Shown piece after piece: positions 55,752-64,000 of a DNA stretch of 64,000 nucleotides. The notes under the pieces were generated by a model. The model was given only the letters and a program-made list of their open reading frames with translations. It was not told the DNA's origin and searched no databases. How positions within the stretch are numbered: position 1 is the stretch's first letter; each line of letters begins with the position of its first letter. The stretch is from Flavobacteriales bacterium (GTDB lineage Bacteria; Bacteroidota; Bacteroidia; Flavobacteriales_D; Parvicellaceae): positions 32,470 to 96,469 of the forward strand of contig JAGYKU010000005.1 in NCBI GenBank assembly GCA_018401455.1, written 5' to 3'. The translations under genes and the position numbers were made by a program.

Positions 55752-56669
55752 TTAAAATTTCGCTCTTACCTTTCTTACTGTTTTCTTTCTACCGCTTAAC
55801 CAACCGTAGTTTTGAGTATAAAAGTTAGATTTCCCTCTGATTACATACCCATAAGAAAATGTAGTGAAAAGGTATCCGTCATTATGAGTTGGATCACCTC
55901 TTTTCTCTCCAGGAGCAAAATTAGCGAGTAATCCTGGTGTTGCATCAGTTAAATTTGATTGATTAGCCAAATCTCTAGCCAAATCAGAACCTAAAGAAGA
56001 TGGATCAGCATAAACTGTGCTTATGTCATCTAAATAGTCAGTGAAAGTGGTAGTGTAAGTCATATCCCAACCAAATCTATGTTTTCTTTTGTAGGTAAAG
56101 TATAGACCAACACCCATTGGAATTCCAAACCCCCAATTGCTATATTCAACTCCTTCTGTTTGAAGTGGCTGTAATTTATGCCATTCAGCAGTTCCATCAA
56201 TTCTTCCTTTTGGATTGTGGTGAAAAACAGTTAAACCAGCATGACCATAAGTTTTCATATCCACCCAGTATCTCCCTCTATTTCCTACGTCATTCAATTC
56301 AAAAATATAAACTTCACCTTTTACAGAAAGTTCTTTTACATTGTTTTTGAATCTTAAATTTCTTGTATTTCTACCGATATTTGATGATAATTGATCTTCA
56401 CCAGAAATTTTACCGATATTTAAACTTGCTTGAACTCCAAATGTACCGTTTATTTTATATCTTCCATAAACGCCAGCCACTAGATTAGTTTCGCGAAGTT
56501 TCATATCCAAAACAAAACCTCTTCTGGTTAATTCATCACCACCAATATCTCCAAGATAATTAGAAAGCCCTAATTTAACACCAAAATCTTTGTTATATTG
56601 TGCAACAGTAGAATTTGCTATCAAAAGCATTGTCACTACTATAGAAATGTATTTTGTCATTTTAATCAT
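55752..56669 (-). CDS. DUF6089-family outer-membrane protein, PorG-like
   Basis: 305 residues with a signal peptide (ISIVVTMLLIANSTVAQ). The signature YNKDFGVKLGLSNYLGDIGG and the strands that follow resemble the DUF6089/PorG barrel proteins linked to the T9SS trans-envelope complex. It could be PorG itself or a paralogue; the usual uppS-bamA neighbourhood of porG is not here. The start may be Met1 (56669) or Met4. Only 52 bp separate it from the T9SS type B protein gene downstream, so the two may be cotranscribed. Confidence 0.7.
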   Translation of the reverse strand: MIKMTKYISIVVTMLLIANSTVAQYNKDFGVKLGLSNYLGDIGGDELTRRGFVLDMKLRETNLVAGVYGRYKINGTFGVQASLNIGKISGEDQLSSNIGRNTRNLRFKNNVKELSVKGEVYIFELNDVGNRGRYWVDMKTYGHAGLTVFHHNPKGRIDGTAEWHKLQPLQTEGVEYSNWGFGIPMGVGLYFTYKRKHRFGWDMTYTTTFTDYLDDISTVYADPSSLGSDLARDLANQSNLTDATPGLLANFAPGEKRGDPTHNDGYLFTTFSYGYVIRGKSNFYTQNYGWLSGRKKTVRKVRAKF

Positions 56670-56791
56670 AGTACAAAAATATTTAAATATTTTATAATCA
56701 CAAGTTTTTGATGTAAGTATTTGACAAAAACAATATTAATTTGTTTAAAAAAAAGATTTTAGGACATTAATATAATTATAAAAAAAGAAAA

Positions 56792-57910
56792 TTATTGAAT
56801 ATATCTAAAATCTTGACCAGACTCTAAATTTGTAACAATTTCGTAAATCAAACGAATCACGTTTTCCACATCTTCTTTTGCGCAAGTTTCTACTGTAGTA
56901 TGCATATATCTCAACGGCATAGAAACGAGCATTGAGGCAACTCCGCTGTTACTGTAGGCAAATGCATCTGTATCTGTTCCAGTACTTCTAGAAGCAGCTA
57001 GTCTTTGGAAAGGTATTTTTGCATTTTCAGCTTGCTTGATAGCGAATTTTAACAAATTATTTTGAACTGCTGGGCCATAGGAAAGTACAGGTCCTTTTCC
57101 CATAGACAAGTCACCTTGTTCAATTTTCTTTATCATTGGTGTGTTGGTATCATGACAAACATCTGTGATAATTGCAACATCAGGCTTGATTCTTTCTGCA
57201 ATCATCTCTGCACCTCTAAGTCCAATTTCTTCTTGCACAGCGTTAACAATATACAATCCAAATGGAAGTTTTACTTTGTTTTCTTTTAATTTTCTTGCTA
57301 CCTCTGCAATTACAAAACCTCCAATTCGATTGTCTAAAGCTCTTCCCAAGTAGTTCTTTTTATTGAGAATCATAAACTCATCTTCGTATGTAATAACACA
57401 TCCTACATGAACTCCTAAAGCTTCAACTTCTTCTTTATTACTGCAACCACAATCAATAAAAATGTTATCTAATTTTGGAGGCGTCTCTGTTCCTCCTCCT
57501 CTTGTATGAATTGCTGGCCAACCAAAAACGCCTTTTACAATTCCTTTGTCTGTATGAATGTTTACTCTCTTTGAAGGTGCAATTTGATGATCACTTCCTC
57601 CGTTTCTTCTTACATAAATAAAACCTTCACTAGTAATGTAATGCACAAAATAACTAATTTCGTCAGCGTGCGCTTCAATCACAACTTTGTACTTAGATTT
57701 AGGATTGATAACACCAACTGCGGTTCCGTAGGTATCAACAAAACTTTCATCAATATAAGGTTTTAAATATTCCAACCATAATTTTTGACCTTCCCATTCA
57801 AATCCAGTTGGAGAAGCGTTATTGATGTATTTTTCTAAAAATTTTTCTGATTTAGTTGTAATTACATCTGGTTTTTTTGGAGTTGCTTTTGTTGTCGTTT
57901 TTTTTGCCAT
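56792..57910 (-). CDS. M42-family metallo-aminopeptidase
   Basis: 372 residues, cytoplasmic. Metal ligands in order: His81 and Asp83 (EAHADE), Asp193 (GRALDNR), Glu227/Glu228 (VQEEIG) and Asp250 (ITDVCHD); a late His (MRYMHTTVE) completes the binuclear site. These enzymes trim peptides as tetrahedral dodecamers. Its N-terminal Lys/Thr-rich leader of about 20 residues is longer than usual. Confidence 0.9.
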   Translation of the reverse strand: MAKKTTTKATPKKPDVITTKSEKFLEKYINNASPTGFEWEGQKLWLEYLKPYIDESFVDTYGTAVGVINPKSKYKVVIEAHADEISYFVHYITSEGFIYVRRNGGSDHQIAPSKRVNIHTDKGIVKGVFGWPAIHTRGGGTETPPKLDNIFIDCGCSNKEEVEALGVHVGCVITYEDEFMILNKKNYLGRALDNRIGGFVIAEVARKLKENKVKLPFGLYIVNAVQEEIGLRGAEMIAERIKPDVAIITDVCHDTNTPMIKKIEQGDLSMGKGPVLSYGPAVQNNLLKFAIKQAENAKIPFQRLAASRSTGTDTDAFAYSNSGVASMLVSMPLRYMHTTVETCAKEDVENVIRLIYEIVTNLESGQDFRYIQ

Positions 57911-57952
57911 TGTAATGTTAGTTTATTAATGATAATTAAGAATAAATGTAAT

Positions 57953-58528
57953 TTATTTTTCTATGTTTCTTATTTTTTGTTTGTAGTAGTTAGGTTCAAT
58001 TTCGGTCAAAGTTTTCACTTTTATTGCTTCAGATTTTGAACAATCAGCATTTGCTATGATAATAGCGCTAATTGTATCTTGTTTGTTGAGAAAAGTATGC
58101 AAAAATACGAATCCAACTACTGATTTTTCATATTTTAATAGTTCTTTTTTAAGCTCATTCGCTTTTGTAATGATGCTGTCTAATTGTTCGTTTGAATAAA
58201 GGTGTGAACCATCAACTTCAAGGATGTAATTCAGTTTTTCAAATTCTCTTTCAATTTCTTGAGCAGTGGTATCGATGTAATCGATTACTTGATGAAAATA
58301 TTGGGTATTGATTTTTTTGTAAGTAGAAACTTCCACTTCATTTATGTAATATATTCCCTTTTTGATACATTCTTCTAATTGTTCTTCTGGAATGTCAATT
58401 TCTAAAACATCTTCTGTATTTACTTTTTCACTTTTGTCTTTTGTGACGTTATTGGTTTTTGATTCACAACTATTTAGAAAAACTATCGTGATGAGCAAAT
58501 AGGTGAATGAACAAAGTTTTGAATACAT
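57953..58528 (-). CDS. Hypothetical lipoprotein
   Basis: 191 residues. Signal ending in the lipobox LNSC (Cys21), then a low-complexity Lys/Glu linker and a mostly helical, acidic domain (ECIKKGIYYINEVEVSTYKKI). No family recognised. 42 bp downstream is the M42 peptidase gene on the same strand; cotranscription is possible. Confidence 0.65.
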   Translation of the reverse strand: MYSKLCSFTYLLITIVFLNSCESKTNNVTKDKSEKVNTEDVLEIDIPEEQLEECIKKGIYYINEVEVSTYKKINTQYFHQVIDYIDTTAQEIEREFEKLNYILEVDGSHLYSNEQLDSIITKANELKKELLKYEKSVVGFVFLHTFLNKQDTISAIIIANADCSKSEAIKVKTLTEIEPNYYKQKIRNIEK

Positions 58529-58802
58529 TGGAGTTTGTGTAAAAATTAGTTGACAGCTAAGATATAGTTATTTCGTTATTTTAATAGGTAAAAATACATA
58601 GAAAGTTAAAAAAATGTATTTTTGTTGTTATTCATTGAATGATTTTAACGTCAAAATAGATTGTCGCTAATAAGGATTTGGAAAAATATAAGAAAAAAAG
58701 ATGATTTTACAAAAACTTCTTTGGTTATATGAAAAATAATTACTTTCTTTGCCGTCCCAAAAATGGGAAACAATAGAATTTACACTTTAATATAGATATA
58801 AA

Positions 58803-59024
58803 ATGGCAAGAGTTTGTGAAATAACTGGAAAAAAAGTAATGACAGGTAATAACGTGTCACACTCTAATAGAAAGACCAAAAGAAAATTTTACCCTAATTT
58901 GTTGACAAAAAAATTCTTTGTTCCTGAAACAAATGAATGGATAACAATGAAAGTTTCTGCTGCTGGTTTAAGAATCATCAATAAGAAAGGTATTTCTGCT
59001 GTATTAAAAGAAATGAAAGGTTAA
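58803..59024 (+). CDS. rpmB: 50S ribosomal protein L28
   Basis: 73 residues. The start ARVCEITGKKVMTGNNVSHS, the basic block NRKTKRKFYPNL and the end MKVSAAGLRIINKKG identify L28. The upstream region has CTTTGCCGTCCC (58748-58759), nearly the same initiation string as the tRNA-Gly promoter, and a small tCCCAaaaaTGGGa hairpin in the leader. It normally lies beside rpmG in this phylum; here 3.2 kb intervenes. Confidence 0.95.
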   Translation: MARVCEITGKKVMTGNNVSHSNRKTKRKFYPNLLTKKFFVPETNEWITMKVSAAGLRIINKKGISAVLKEMKG

Positions 59025-59050
59025 TTATCTAGCATAATTATTGTATATTT

Positions 59051-59079
59051 ATCACGCCAATTGGCGTGATTTTTTTTTA
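59051..59079 (+). terminator. Terminator of rpmB
   Basis: The perfect palindrome atcacgccaattggcgtgat is followed by eight T. Confidence 0.92.
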
Positions 59080-59093
59080 TATACCCTATTGAT

Positions 59094-60521
59094 ATGAAGC
59101 AATTTTTAGCATTTTTCTTTTTCATTTGTTCACTTTCATATGGTTTTGGACAGAATTTGGAGTCTTCAAAAGTCAATGAAATCAAGGTAGAACTATATGA
59201 AAACGATTTTTTAACTCCAGAATTTCATAAAAGAAAGCGAGATGAACTTAGAAAATTAATGCCCAACAATAGTGTTGCTATTTTCTTTTCAAATCCAGTC
59301 AGAAATAGGTCTAATGATGTAAATTACGAATATCACCAAGATCCAAATTTTTACTACCTAACAGGAATTAGAGAGCCTAATACCATCTTAATGGTTTTTT
59401 CTAATCCTATTCAAATCAATGGTAAATTCACAAATGAAGTGGCTTTTGTCCAAGACAGAAATCCAGATGCTGAAGTTTGGGATGGTTCTAGATTGGGAAT
59501 TGAAGGGGTAAAAGAACGATTTAAAATCAACACTGTTTTATCTAATAAAGAATTCAAAAACTTACAACTTAATTTTGATAAATTTGATTTAATTACATAC
59601 TCAATTGTTACCGAAGGTCTGAAAGACAATCCTTTTGATAAAGAAGATATGTACAATCTCAGACAGCAACTAGAAGCTCATTTGTTTAAAGCTAAAGATG
59701 AAAAAATCAAAAGAAGGGAATTCAATGTTTGGATGGCAAAACTTAGGGAGATTAAAGATAAAGAAGAGTTGGTTTTGCTTCAGAAAGCGATTGATATTAC
59801 TTGTTTGGCTCAAGTTGAACTTATGAAAGCAATTAAACCAGGGATGACAGAGTATCAAAGTGAAGCTATTGTTGAATTTATTTTTAAATTAAACGGTGCT
59901 GAATATCCAGGTTTTCCAAGTATTCAAGGAAGTGGACAAAATTCGTGTGTTTTGCATTACCAAACGAACAGAAAAATTATGACAGGAGATAATCTTCTGG
60001 TTTCAGATGTGGGTGCAGAATATCACGGTTACACAGCAGATGTAACTCGAACGATACCAGTAAATGGAAAGTTTAGTGAAGAGCAAGCATTGATTTATAA
60101 TTTGGTATTGGATGCTCAAAATGCAGGGATTGAAGCAGCTGTAGTTGGTGGAAGTTTCTGGGATCCAAATGTTGCTGCTACTACTGTTTTATCTCAAGGC
60201 TTGATGAAGTTGGGGGTTATCAAAACACCTCTAGAGTTAAAACGTTATTTTATGCATGGTACAAGTCATTATTTAGGACTTGACGTTCACGATATAGGTA
60301 CTTATGGAAAACTGACTGAAAATTCGGTAATAACTGTAGAGCCTGGGATTTACATTCCCGAAAACTCACCTTGCGACCCTAAGTGGTGGAATATTGGAGT
60401 AAGGATAGAAGATGATATTTTAATTACAAAACAAGGTCCAGTAAATTTGTCTGATTGTATTCCAAGGGCCATCCAAGAAATTGAGCAGTTGATGAAGGAA
60501 GAAAGCTTTATTAAACAATAA
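59094..60521 (+). CDS. Secreted Xaa-Pro aminopeptidase (M24B)
   Basis: 475 residues with a signal peptide (MKQFLAFFFFICSLSYGFGQ), so probably periplasmic. The N-terminal aminopeptidase P domain (~30-200: DPNFYYLTGIREPN) is followed by the pita-bread catalytic fold with metal ligands in SDVGAEYHGYTADVTRT, HGTSHYLGLDVHD, TVEPGIYIP and VRIEDD. It removes N-terminal residues before proline. It lies between rpmB and rpmG, immediately after the rpmB terminator. Confidence 0.92.
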   Translation: MKQFLAFFFFICSLSYGFGQNLESSKVNEIKVELYENDFLTPEFHKRKRDELRKLMPNNSVAIFFSNPVRNRSNDVNYEYHQDPNFYYLTGIREPNTILMVFSNPIQINGKFTNEVAFVQDRNPDAEVWDGSRLGIEGVKERFKINTVLSNKEFKNLQLNFDKFDLITYSIVTEGLKDNPFDKEDMYNLRQQLEAHLFKAKDEKIKRREFNVWMAKLREIKDKEELVLLQKAIDITCLAQVELMKAIKPGMTEYQSEAIVEFIFKLNGAEYPGFPSIQGSGQNSCVLHYQTNRKIMTGDNLLVSDVGAEYHGYTADVTRTIPVNGKFSEEQALIYNLVLDAQNAGIEAAVVGGSFWDPNVAATTVLSQGLMKLGVIKTPLELKRYFMHGTSHYLGLDVHDIGTYGKLTENSVITVEPGIYIPENSPCDPKWWNIGVRIEDDILITKQGPVNLSDCIPRAIQEIEQLMKEESFIKQ

Positions 60522-60582
60522 TTTTAATTGAAGTTGAGATTTTTCTTATCTTTACTCTCTATATGTTTAAATACTAATCTTT

Positions 60583-62235
60583 ATGAAAAAAATTGCTACA
60601 TTTTTAAGTGCTTTGTTGTTTATGACTTTTTTAAGTTATGGACAAGATACTATTCAATGTAATGTGTCTGTTGTTGATACTGTGAAATATGTAAATTCCA
60701 AAACGCAAACTTACAATGCTATTTCCATGAATCATTCAAATGATGGAGGGAGTTATGGATATGCTGGCTATGGACAAAAATTTGAGGCGCCAGATTCTAT
60801 TTTTCTTTTAGGTTTTAGTTTTAACGGATTTGTATTTTCTGGAAGTGCAGATACTGTTGTTTGTAGATTGTTTGAATCAAATGGAACAGGAATGCCAGGG
60901 ACTCAAATTGATTCTGTGATTTACTCAATGCCTTTGGTAGCAAATTATTCGGGTTCATATAACTCTAATGCAATTAGAAACACTGTGAATTTTAGTTCTG
61001 GTCATTATATTGAAGGTGATTATATCATTACGATACAAAATTTAAGTGGGTCAGATATGTATTTAGTTAGAAATGCTGATGGAAACGGAGCAGCAGAAGA
61101 TTTATCATACTTATACTACAGAGGAGTAAATGATCCTTCTTTTGATGGTTGGTACACTTGTTTTCAGTATGGAGTCGGTTGGAATTTCGATATGGTTTTT
61201 CAACCCATTGTATCTTACGAAGTAGAAGGAACTTTAATAACAAACGATACAGTTTTTTGTATGAATGATACCATAAGACTAGATGTGAGTTTAGAAGGTG
61301 GAAGTACTGTCTTAGCTAATAAATTTTACAATCCCAACTTCGCAGTTTATTCAGGTATTTTTGCACTAAACGATTTTGATTATGGAGATGGTAGTGCGTC
61401 AACTACAGATACTTTTCATGTATATAATTCTGGAGGGAATTTTAATGTGTCGACTGATTATAACATCTTTTTTCCTTCATGGACTACTTCAAATATAAAT
61501 TTAACTTGTGGATTTGATGTTGACGTAACAGACCCAACTATTCTTATTGGAGCAGATACGTCTATTTGTGCAGGTGAATTTTTAACATTAGACTTAGGAG
61601 CTGGATATGACACTTATCTTTGGAGTAATTTAAATACTTCTTCGGTTTTTGAAGTTGATTCAGATACATTAAATAATGGTGTTTATCAAGTTTATGTTGA
61701 TGTAACACTTTCAAATTGTTCCAGTTCGGATACTGTTCTAGTTACTGTCGGTGATTTGGTAGTTGATTTAGGAAACGATACCACACTTTGTTTGAACCAA
61801 GACTTAATACTTACTGCAGGAACTTACGATTCTTATGTATGGAATACAGGACAGTTGTCAGAATCTATACAAGTAGGACCTTTTGTTGCAAGTGATGTCC
61901 AAACCTATATTCTTACTGCAACATTAGGTGATTGTGAAGGAAGTGATACTTTGGTTGTGACCATTGATAATTGTTTAAGTGTAGCGCAAATTGAAAATAA
62001 CTTATCTGTTTTCCCTAATCCATCTAACGGAGTTTTTAATATTTCATTTGATTCAAATGTATCATCTCCTTCCGAAATTATGGTGTTAGATGTTTCTGGA
62101 AGACAGATATACGGTAGTTTTATTGATTCAAATAATTTAAGTGTGGACATTTCGAAATATGAAAACGGTGTTTATTTTGTTGTGATAAAAGGAGAAAATT
62201 ATCAAGTGACTAAAAAAATTGAGATAATTAATTAA
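60583..62235 (+). CDS. T9SS type A sorted surface protein
   Basis: 550 residues with a signal peptide ending at LSYGQ. The N-terminal half (~25-230) is a beta domain with GYGQKFEAPDSIFLLGFSF; ~325-460 carry two Ig-like units (LIGADTSICAGEFLTLDLG, LGNDTTLCLNQDLILTAG). The C-terminal ~75 residues are the type A sorting domain (VFPNPSNGVFNISF, MVLDVSGRQIYG, YENGVYFVVIKGE). Function not predictable; probably adhesive. Confidence 0.85.
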   Translation: MKKIATFLSALLFMTFLSYGQDTIQCNVSVVDTVKYVNSKTQTYNAISMNHSNDGGSYGYAGYGQKFEAPDSIFLLGFSFNGFVFSGSADTVVCRLFESNGTGMPGTQIDSVIYSMPLVANYSGSYNSNAIRNTVNFSSGHYIEGDYIITIQNLSGSDMYLVRNADGNGAAEDLSYLYYRGVNDPSFDGWYTCFQYGVGWNFDMVFQPIVSYEVEGTLITNDTVFCMNDTIRLDVSLEGGSTVLANKFYNPNFAVYSGIFALNDFDYGDGSASTTDTFHVYNSGGNFNVSTDYNIFFPSWTTSNINLTCGFDVDVTDPTILIGADTSICAGEFLTLDLGAGYDTYLWSNLNTSSVFEVDSDTLNNGVYQVYVDVTLSNCSSSDTVLVTVGDLVVDLGNDTTLCLNQDLILTAGTYDSYVWNTGQLSESIQVGPFVASDVQTYILTATLGDCEGSDTLVVTIDNCLSVAQIENNLSVFPNPSNGVFNISFDSNVSSPSEIMVLDVSGRQIYGSFIDSNNLSVDISKYENGVYFVVIKGENYQVTKKIEIIN

Positions 62236-62263
62236 TAAATGTTAGGAATAACAAAAAAAAACT

Positions 62264-62271
62264 TATCTTTG
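62264..62271 (+). promoter_or_regulatory. -7 element of the rpmG-DUF4295-ftsY operon
   Basis: TATCTTTG matches TAnnTTTG, 32 bp before the rpmG ATG. Confidence 0.5.
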
Positions 62272-62303
62272 CAACCCCGTAATAAGAAAAATACATTTGA
62301 GCA

Positions 62304-62489
62304 ATGGCAAAAAGTAAAGGAAATAGAATTCAAGTAATTCTTGAGTGTACAGAACACAAGGAGTCTGGGATGGCAGGTACATCTAGATACATTACAACAA
62401 AAAACAGAAAAAACACTCCAGACAGATTGGAGATGAGAAAGTATAATCCTGTTTTGAAAAAATATACAGTTCATAAAGAAATTAAATAA
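62304..62489 (+). CDS. rpmG: 50S ribosomal protein L33
   Basis: 61 residues. [36 protein letters not shown] and the end [10 protein letters not shown] are L33. The zinc-binding Cys pairs are mostly absent (one Cys), so this is the zinc-free type. Eleven bp before DUF4295. Confidence 0.95.
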   Translation: MAKSKGNRIQVILECTEHKESGMAGTSRYITTKNRKNTPDRLEMRKYNPVLKKYTVHKEIK

Positions 62490-62499
62490 TATTTGAGAA

Positions 62500-62655
62500 A
62501 TGGCAAAGAAAGTAGTAGCATCGTTACAAAAAGGTGGTGGTAAAAACCATTCTAAAGTAATCAAAATGGTAAAATCTCCTAAAACAGGAGCTTATTCATT
62601 CAAAGAAGAAATCGTATTGAACGAGAAAGTAAAAGATTGGTTATCTAGTAACTAG
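62500..62655 (+). CDS. DUF4295 family small protein
   Basis: 51 residues (AKKVVASLQKGGGKNHSKV... ending in VKDWLSSN), found between rpmG and ftsY throughout Bacteroidota. Basic and small, probably ribosome-associated; function unestablished. Confidence 0.85.
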   Translation: MAKKVVASLQKGGGKNHSKVIKMVKSPKTGAYSFKEEIVLNEKVKDWLSSN

Positions 62656-62683
62656 TCTTGTACTCATTTAATATAAAAAATAT

Positions 62684-62725
62684 TGAACAAGCTTCTTCCT
62701 TAATTTTTGGAAGAAGCTTTTGTTC
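62684..62725 (+). terminator. Terminator between DUF4295 and ftsY
   Basis: gaacaagcttcttcc pairs with ggaagaagcttttgttc around a ttaattttt loop. A full T run is missing, so it may only attenuate read-through into ftsY. Confidence 0.65.
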
Positions 62726-62746
62726 GTTAAAAACAATAGATTACTA

Positions 62747-63715
62747 ATGAGTTGGAAAAATTTTTTTACTAAAGAAAAAAAAGACGATTTAGATCAAGGT
62801 CTTGAAAAAACTAAAAAAAGTTTTTTCTCCAAGATAGCATCGTCTATTGCTGGTAAATCCACAGTAGATGATGAGGTTTTAGATGATTTGGAAGAAATTC
62901 TGGTTTCCTCTGATGTAAGTGTTGAAACTACCCTAAAAATTATAAAAAAAATCGAAGCGCGTGTTGCTATTGAAAAATATATCAGCACCAAAGATTTAAA
63001 AGGTATCCTAAAAGAAGAAATTTCAATTCTTTTAGATGAATCCAAAAATGAAGATGCGATAGATTTTACAATTCCCAAAGTAGAGAATGGACCTTATGTT
63101 TTGATGGTGGTAGGTGTGAATGGTGTAGGAAAAACCACAACCATTGGAAAATTAGCCTACCAACTTAAAAAACAAGGTTACAAAGTAGTTCTTGGAGCGT
63201 CTGATACTTTTAGAGCAGCGGCAGTCGAACAATTAAAAATTTGGGCATCGAGAGTGGATGTTCCTATTGTACAACAAGGTATGGGGGCAGATCCAGCATC
63301 GGTTGCTTTTGATGCGCTTCAAAGTGCTAAAGCACAAGGTGCTGACGTTGTAATTATCGATACAGCAGGAAGGTTACATAACAAAGTGAACTTGATGAAT
63401 GAGTTGACTAAAATTAAAAATGTAATGCAAAAAGTAATTCCCAATGCACCTCACGATGTGATGTTGGTATTAGACGGAAGTACTGGACAGAATGCTATCG
63501 AACAAGCCAAACAGTTTACGATTGCTACTGAAGTAACTTCACTTGCTTTAACAAAACTAGATGGAACTGCCAAAGGTGGTGTGGTCATAGGAATTTGCGA
63601 TCAGTTTAAAATCCCTGTAAAGTATATCGGAGTAGGAGAAGGCATCGAACATCTTCAAGTTTTTAATAAAACGTTATTTGTAGATGCTTTGTTCAAAGGG
63701 TCTAATTTAGAATAA
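62747..63715 (+). CDS. ftsY: Signal recognition particle receptor FtsY
   Basis: 322 residues from the ATG at 62747; the frame continues 27 bp upstream into the hairpin, so that start is rejected. The short charged N-terminus and N domain (~20-100) precede the GTPase: GVNGVGKTTTIGKLA (G1), DTFRAAAVEQL (G2), DTAGR (G3) and TKLDGTAKGG (G4). It receives ribosome-nascent-chain complexes from SRP at the membrane. Confidence 0.95.
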   Translation: MSWKNFFTKEKKDDLDQGLEKTKKSFFSKIASSIAGKSTVDDEVLDDLEEILVSSDVSVETTLKIIKKIEARVAIEKYISTKDLKGILKEEISILLDESKNEDAIDFTIPKVENGPYVLMVVGVNGVGKTTTIGKLAYQLKKQGYKVVLGASDTFRAAAVEQLKIWASRVDVPIVQQGMGADPASVAFDALQSAKAQGADVVIIDTAGRLHNKVNLMNELTKIKNVMQKVIPNAPHDVMLVLDGSTGQNAIEQAKQFTIATEVTSLALTKLDGTAKGGVVIGICDQFKIPVKYIGVGEGIEHLQVFNKTLFVDALFKGSNLE

Positions 63716-63770
63716 CTTTTGGGTTTGAGGTTCTGGGTTTGAGGTTCTGGGTTTGGAGTTTGAGGTTGCT
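63716..63770. repeat. G/T-rich low-complexity intergenic repeat
   Basis: Words such as gggtttgaggttct and gggtttggagtttgaggtt begin directly after the ftsY stop and resemble the repeat after the S9 peptidase at 2403. The remaining 230 bp have no gene. Confidence 0.6.
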
Positions 63771-63826
63771 TTGTCATATCGAGTGACCACTTTTTTTTAA
63801 ACATCATAAGTTAAAATGACAGGTGA

Positions 63827-63892
63827 ATATTAATTCCTCCTTTGGATTAGTACTAACCGAAGCGTAAGTAGTGGGTTATAAGGGGGAGGAAA
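63827..63892. repeat. Inverted-repeat intergenic element
   Basis: attcctcctttgg at the left and the G/A-rich gggggaggaaat at the right form a long imperfect hairpin, like REP-type intergenic elements of this phylum. Confidence 0.5.
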
Positions 63893-63898
63893 TTTTTA

Positions 63899-63959
63899 TC
63901 CCGCAAATCTCGCTGATTTTCGCTGATTTATTCTGCGTACATCTGCGGAATCTGCGGGA
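63899..63959. repeat. cgcagat-type palindromic element
   Basis: tcccgca (63899-63905) pairs with tgcggga (63953-63959). The interior holds cgctgatttt, cgctgattta and ctgcgtacatctgcgg, the same words as the ~212-bp array near 41 kb. Confidence 0.55.
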
Positions 63960-64000
63960 AATATTTTGTCACGTAGTTTTCTTGTCATTGGTACCGATAG

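Noticed and set aside
62720..62746. Upstream start of ftsY
   Set aside because: It lies inside a hairpin arm; the ATG at 62747 fits the family start.

Overview
The window is AT-rich DNA from a member of the Bacteroidota, most likely Flavobacteriales. The evidence is several type IX secretion (T9SS) substrates with type A or type B C-terminal sorting domains, a GldI-like FKBP lipoprotein next to an nrnA-type DHH phosphoesterase, Bacteroidota-only small families (DUF4293, DUF4295, DUF2279), a carB without the C-terminal regulatory domain, and promoters of the TAnnTTTG type. No ribosomal RNA or CRISPR array was seen.

Layout. 0-5.2 kb: a 5'-truncated S9 peptidase, a repeat-filled gap, bcp, rlmD and a tRNA-Gly/tRNA-Leu pair with its own promoter and terminator. 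5.4-8.1 kb: a frameshifted HAMP/SpoIIE phosphatase whose stop-codon region is present three times. 8.28-10.86 kb: tRNA-His followed by a 2.5-kb segment bounded by a perfect 26-bp duplication of the tRNA 3' end; it carries a three-gene operon (small membrane protein, XRE regulator, membrane-anchored MutS-like ATPase) and no integrase. This is the best candidate for an undescribed system. 11-15 kb: an NlpC/P60 peptidase and a metal-uptake cluster (TonB receptor and His/Cys-rich lipoprotein, divergent from a Fur/Zur-type repressor, with two palindromic operators between them). 15-25.4 kb: DEAD-box helicase with a structured leader, a rhomboid/PorE-like pair, methyltransferase, beta-barrel protein, fabG, a vWA-like membrane protein, a long Lys/Glu/Ala coiled-coil protein and nrnA.

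25.4-29.0 kb holds five recognisable genes (GldI-like, a double-FKBP lipoprotein, cspA, menG, DUF2279), all broken by many small indels although the encoded residues remain conserved. The 3' end of carB and the following small gene (47.88-48.40 kb) show the same pattern. I read both as sequence-quality gaps more readily than as decay. 29-38 kb is a three-gene operon of T9SS surface proteins. 38-45 kb: DUF4293, a sterol-desaturase-type hydroxylase, pirin, a tandem ~212-bp repeat array, tRNA-Leu, a TatD nuclease, an acyltransferase, an NtrC-like regulator without a DNA-binding domain, and a small ATPase. 45-58.5 kb: carB, a YfhO-type membrane protein, a glycosyltransferase, a large SprB-repeat T9SS protein, a PorG-like barrel, an M42 peptidase and a lipoprotein. 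58.8-63.7 kb: rpmB, then two unrelated genes, then rpmG-DUF4295-ftsY. The window ends in intergenic repeats.

Functionally it is mainly chromosomal housekeeping mixed with cell-surface and T9SS functions. The accessory signal is concentrated at the tRNA-His segment and in the repeat-rich intergenic gaps.
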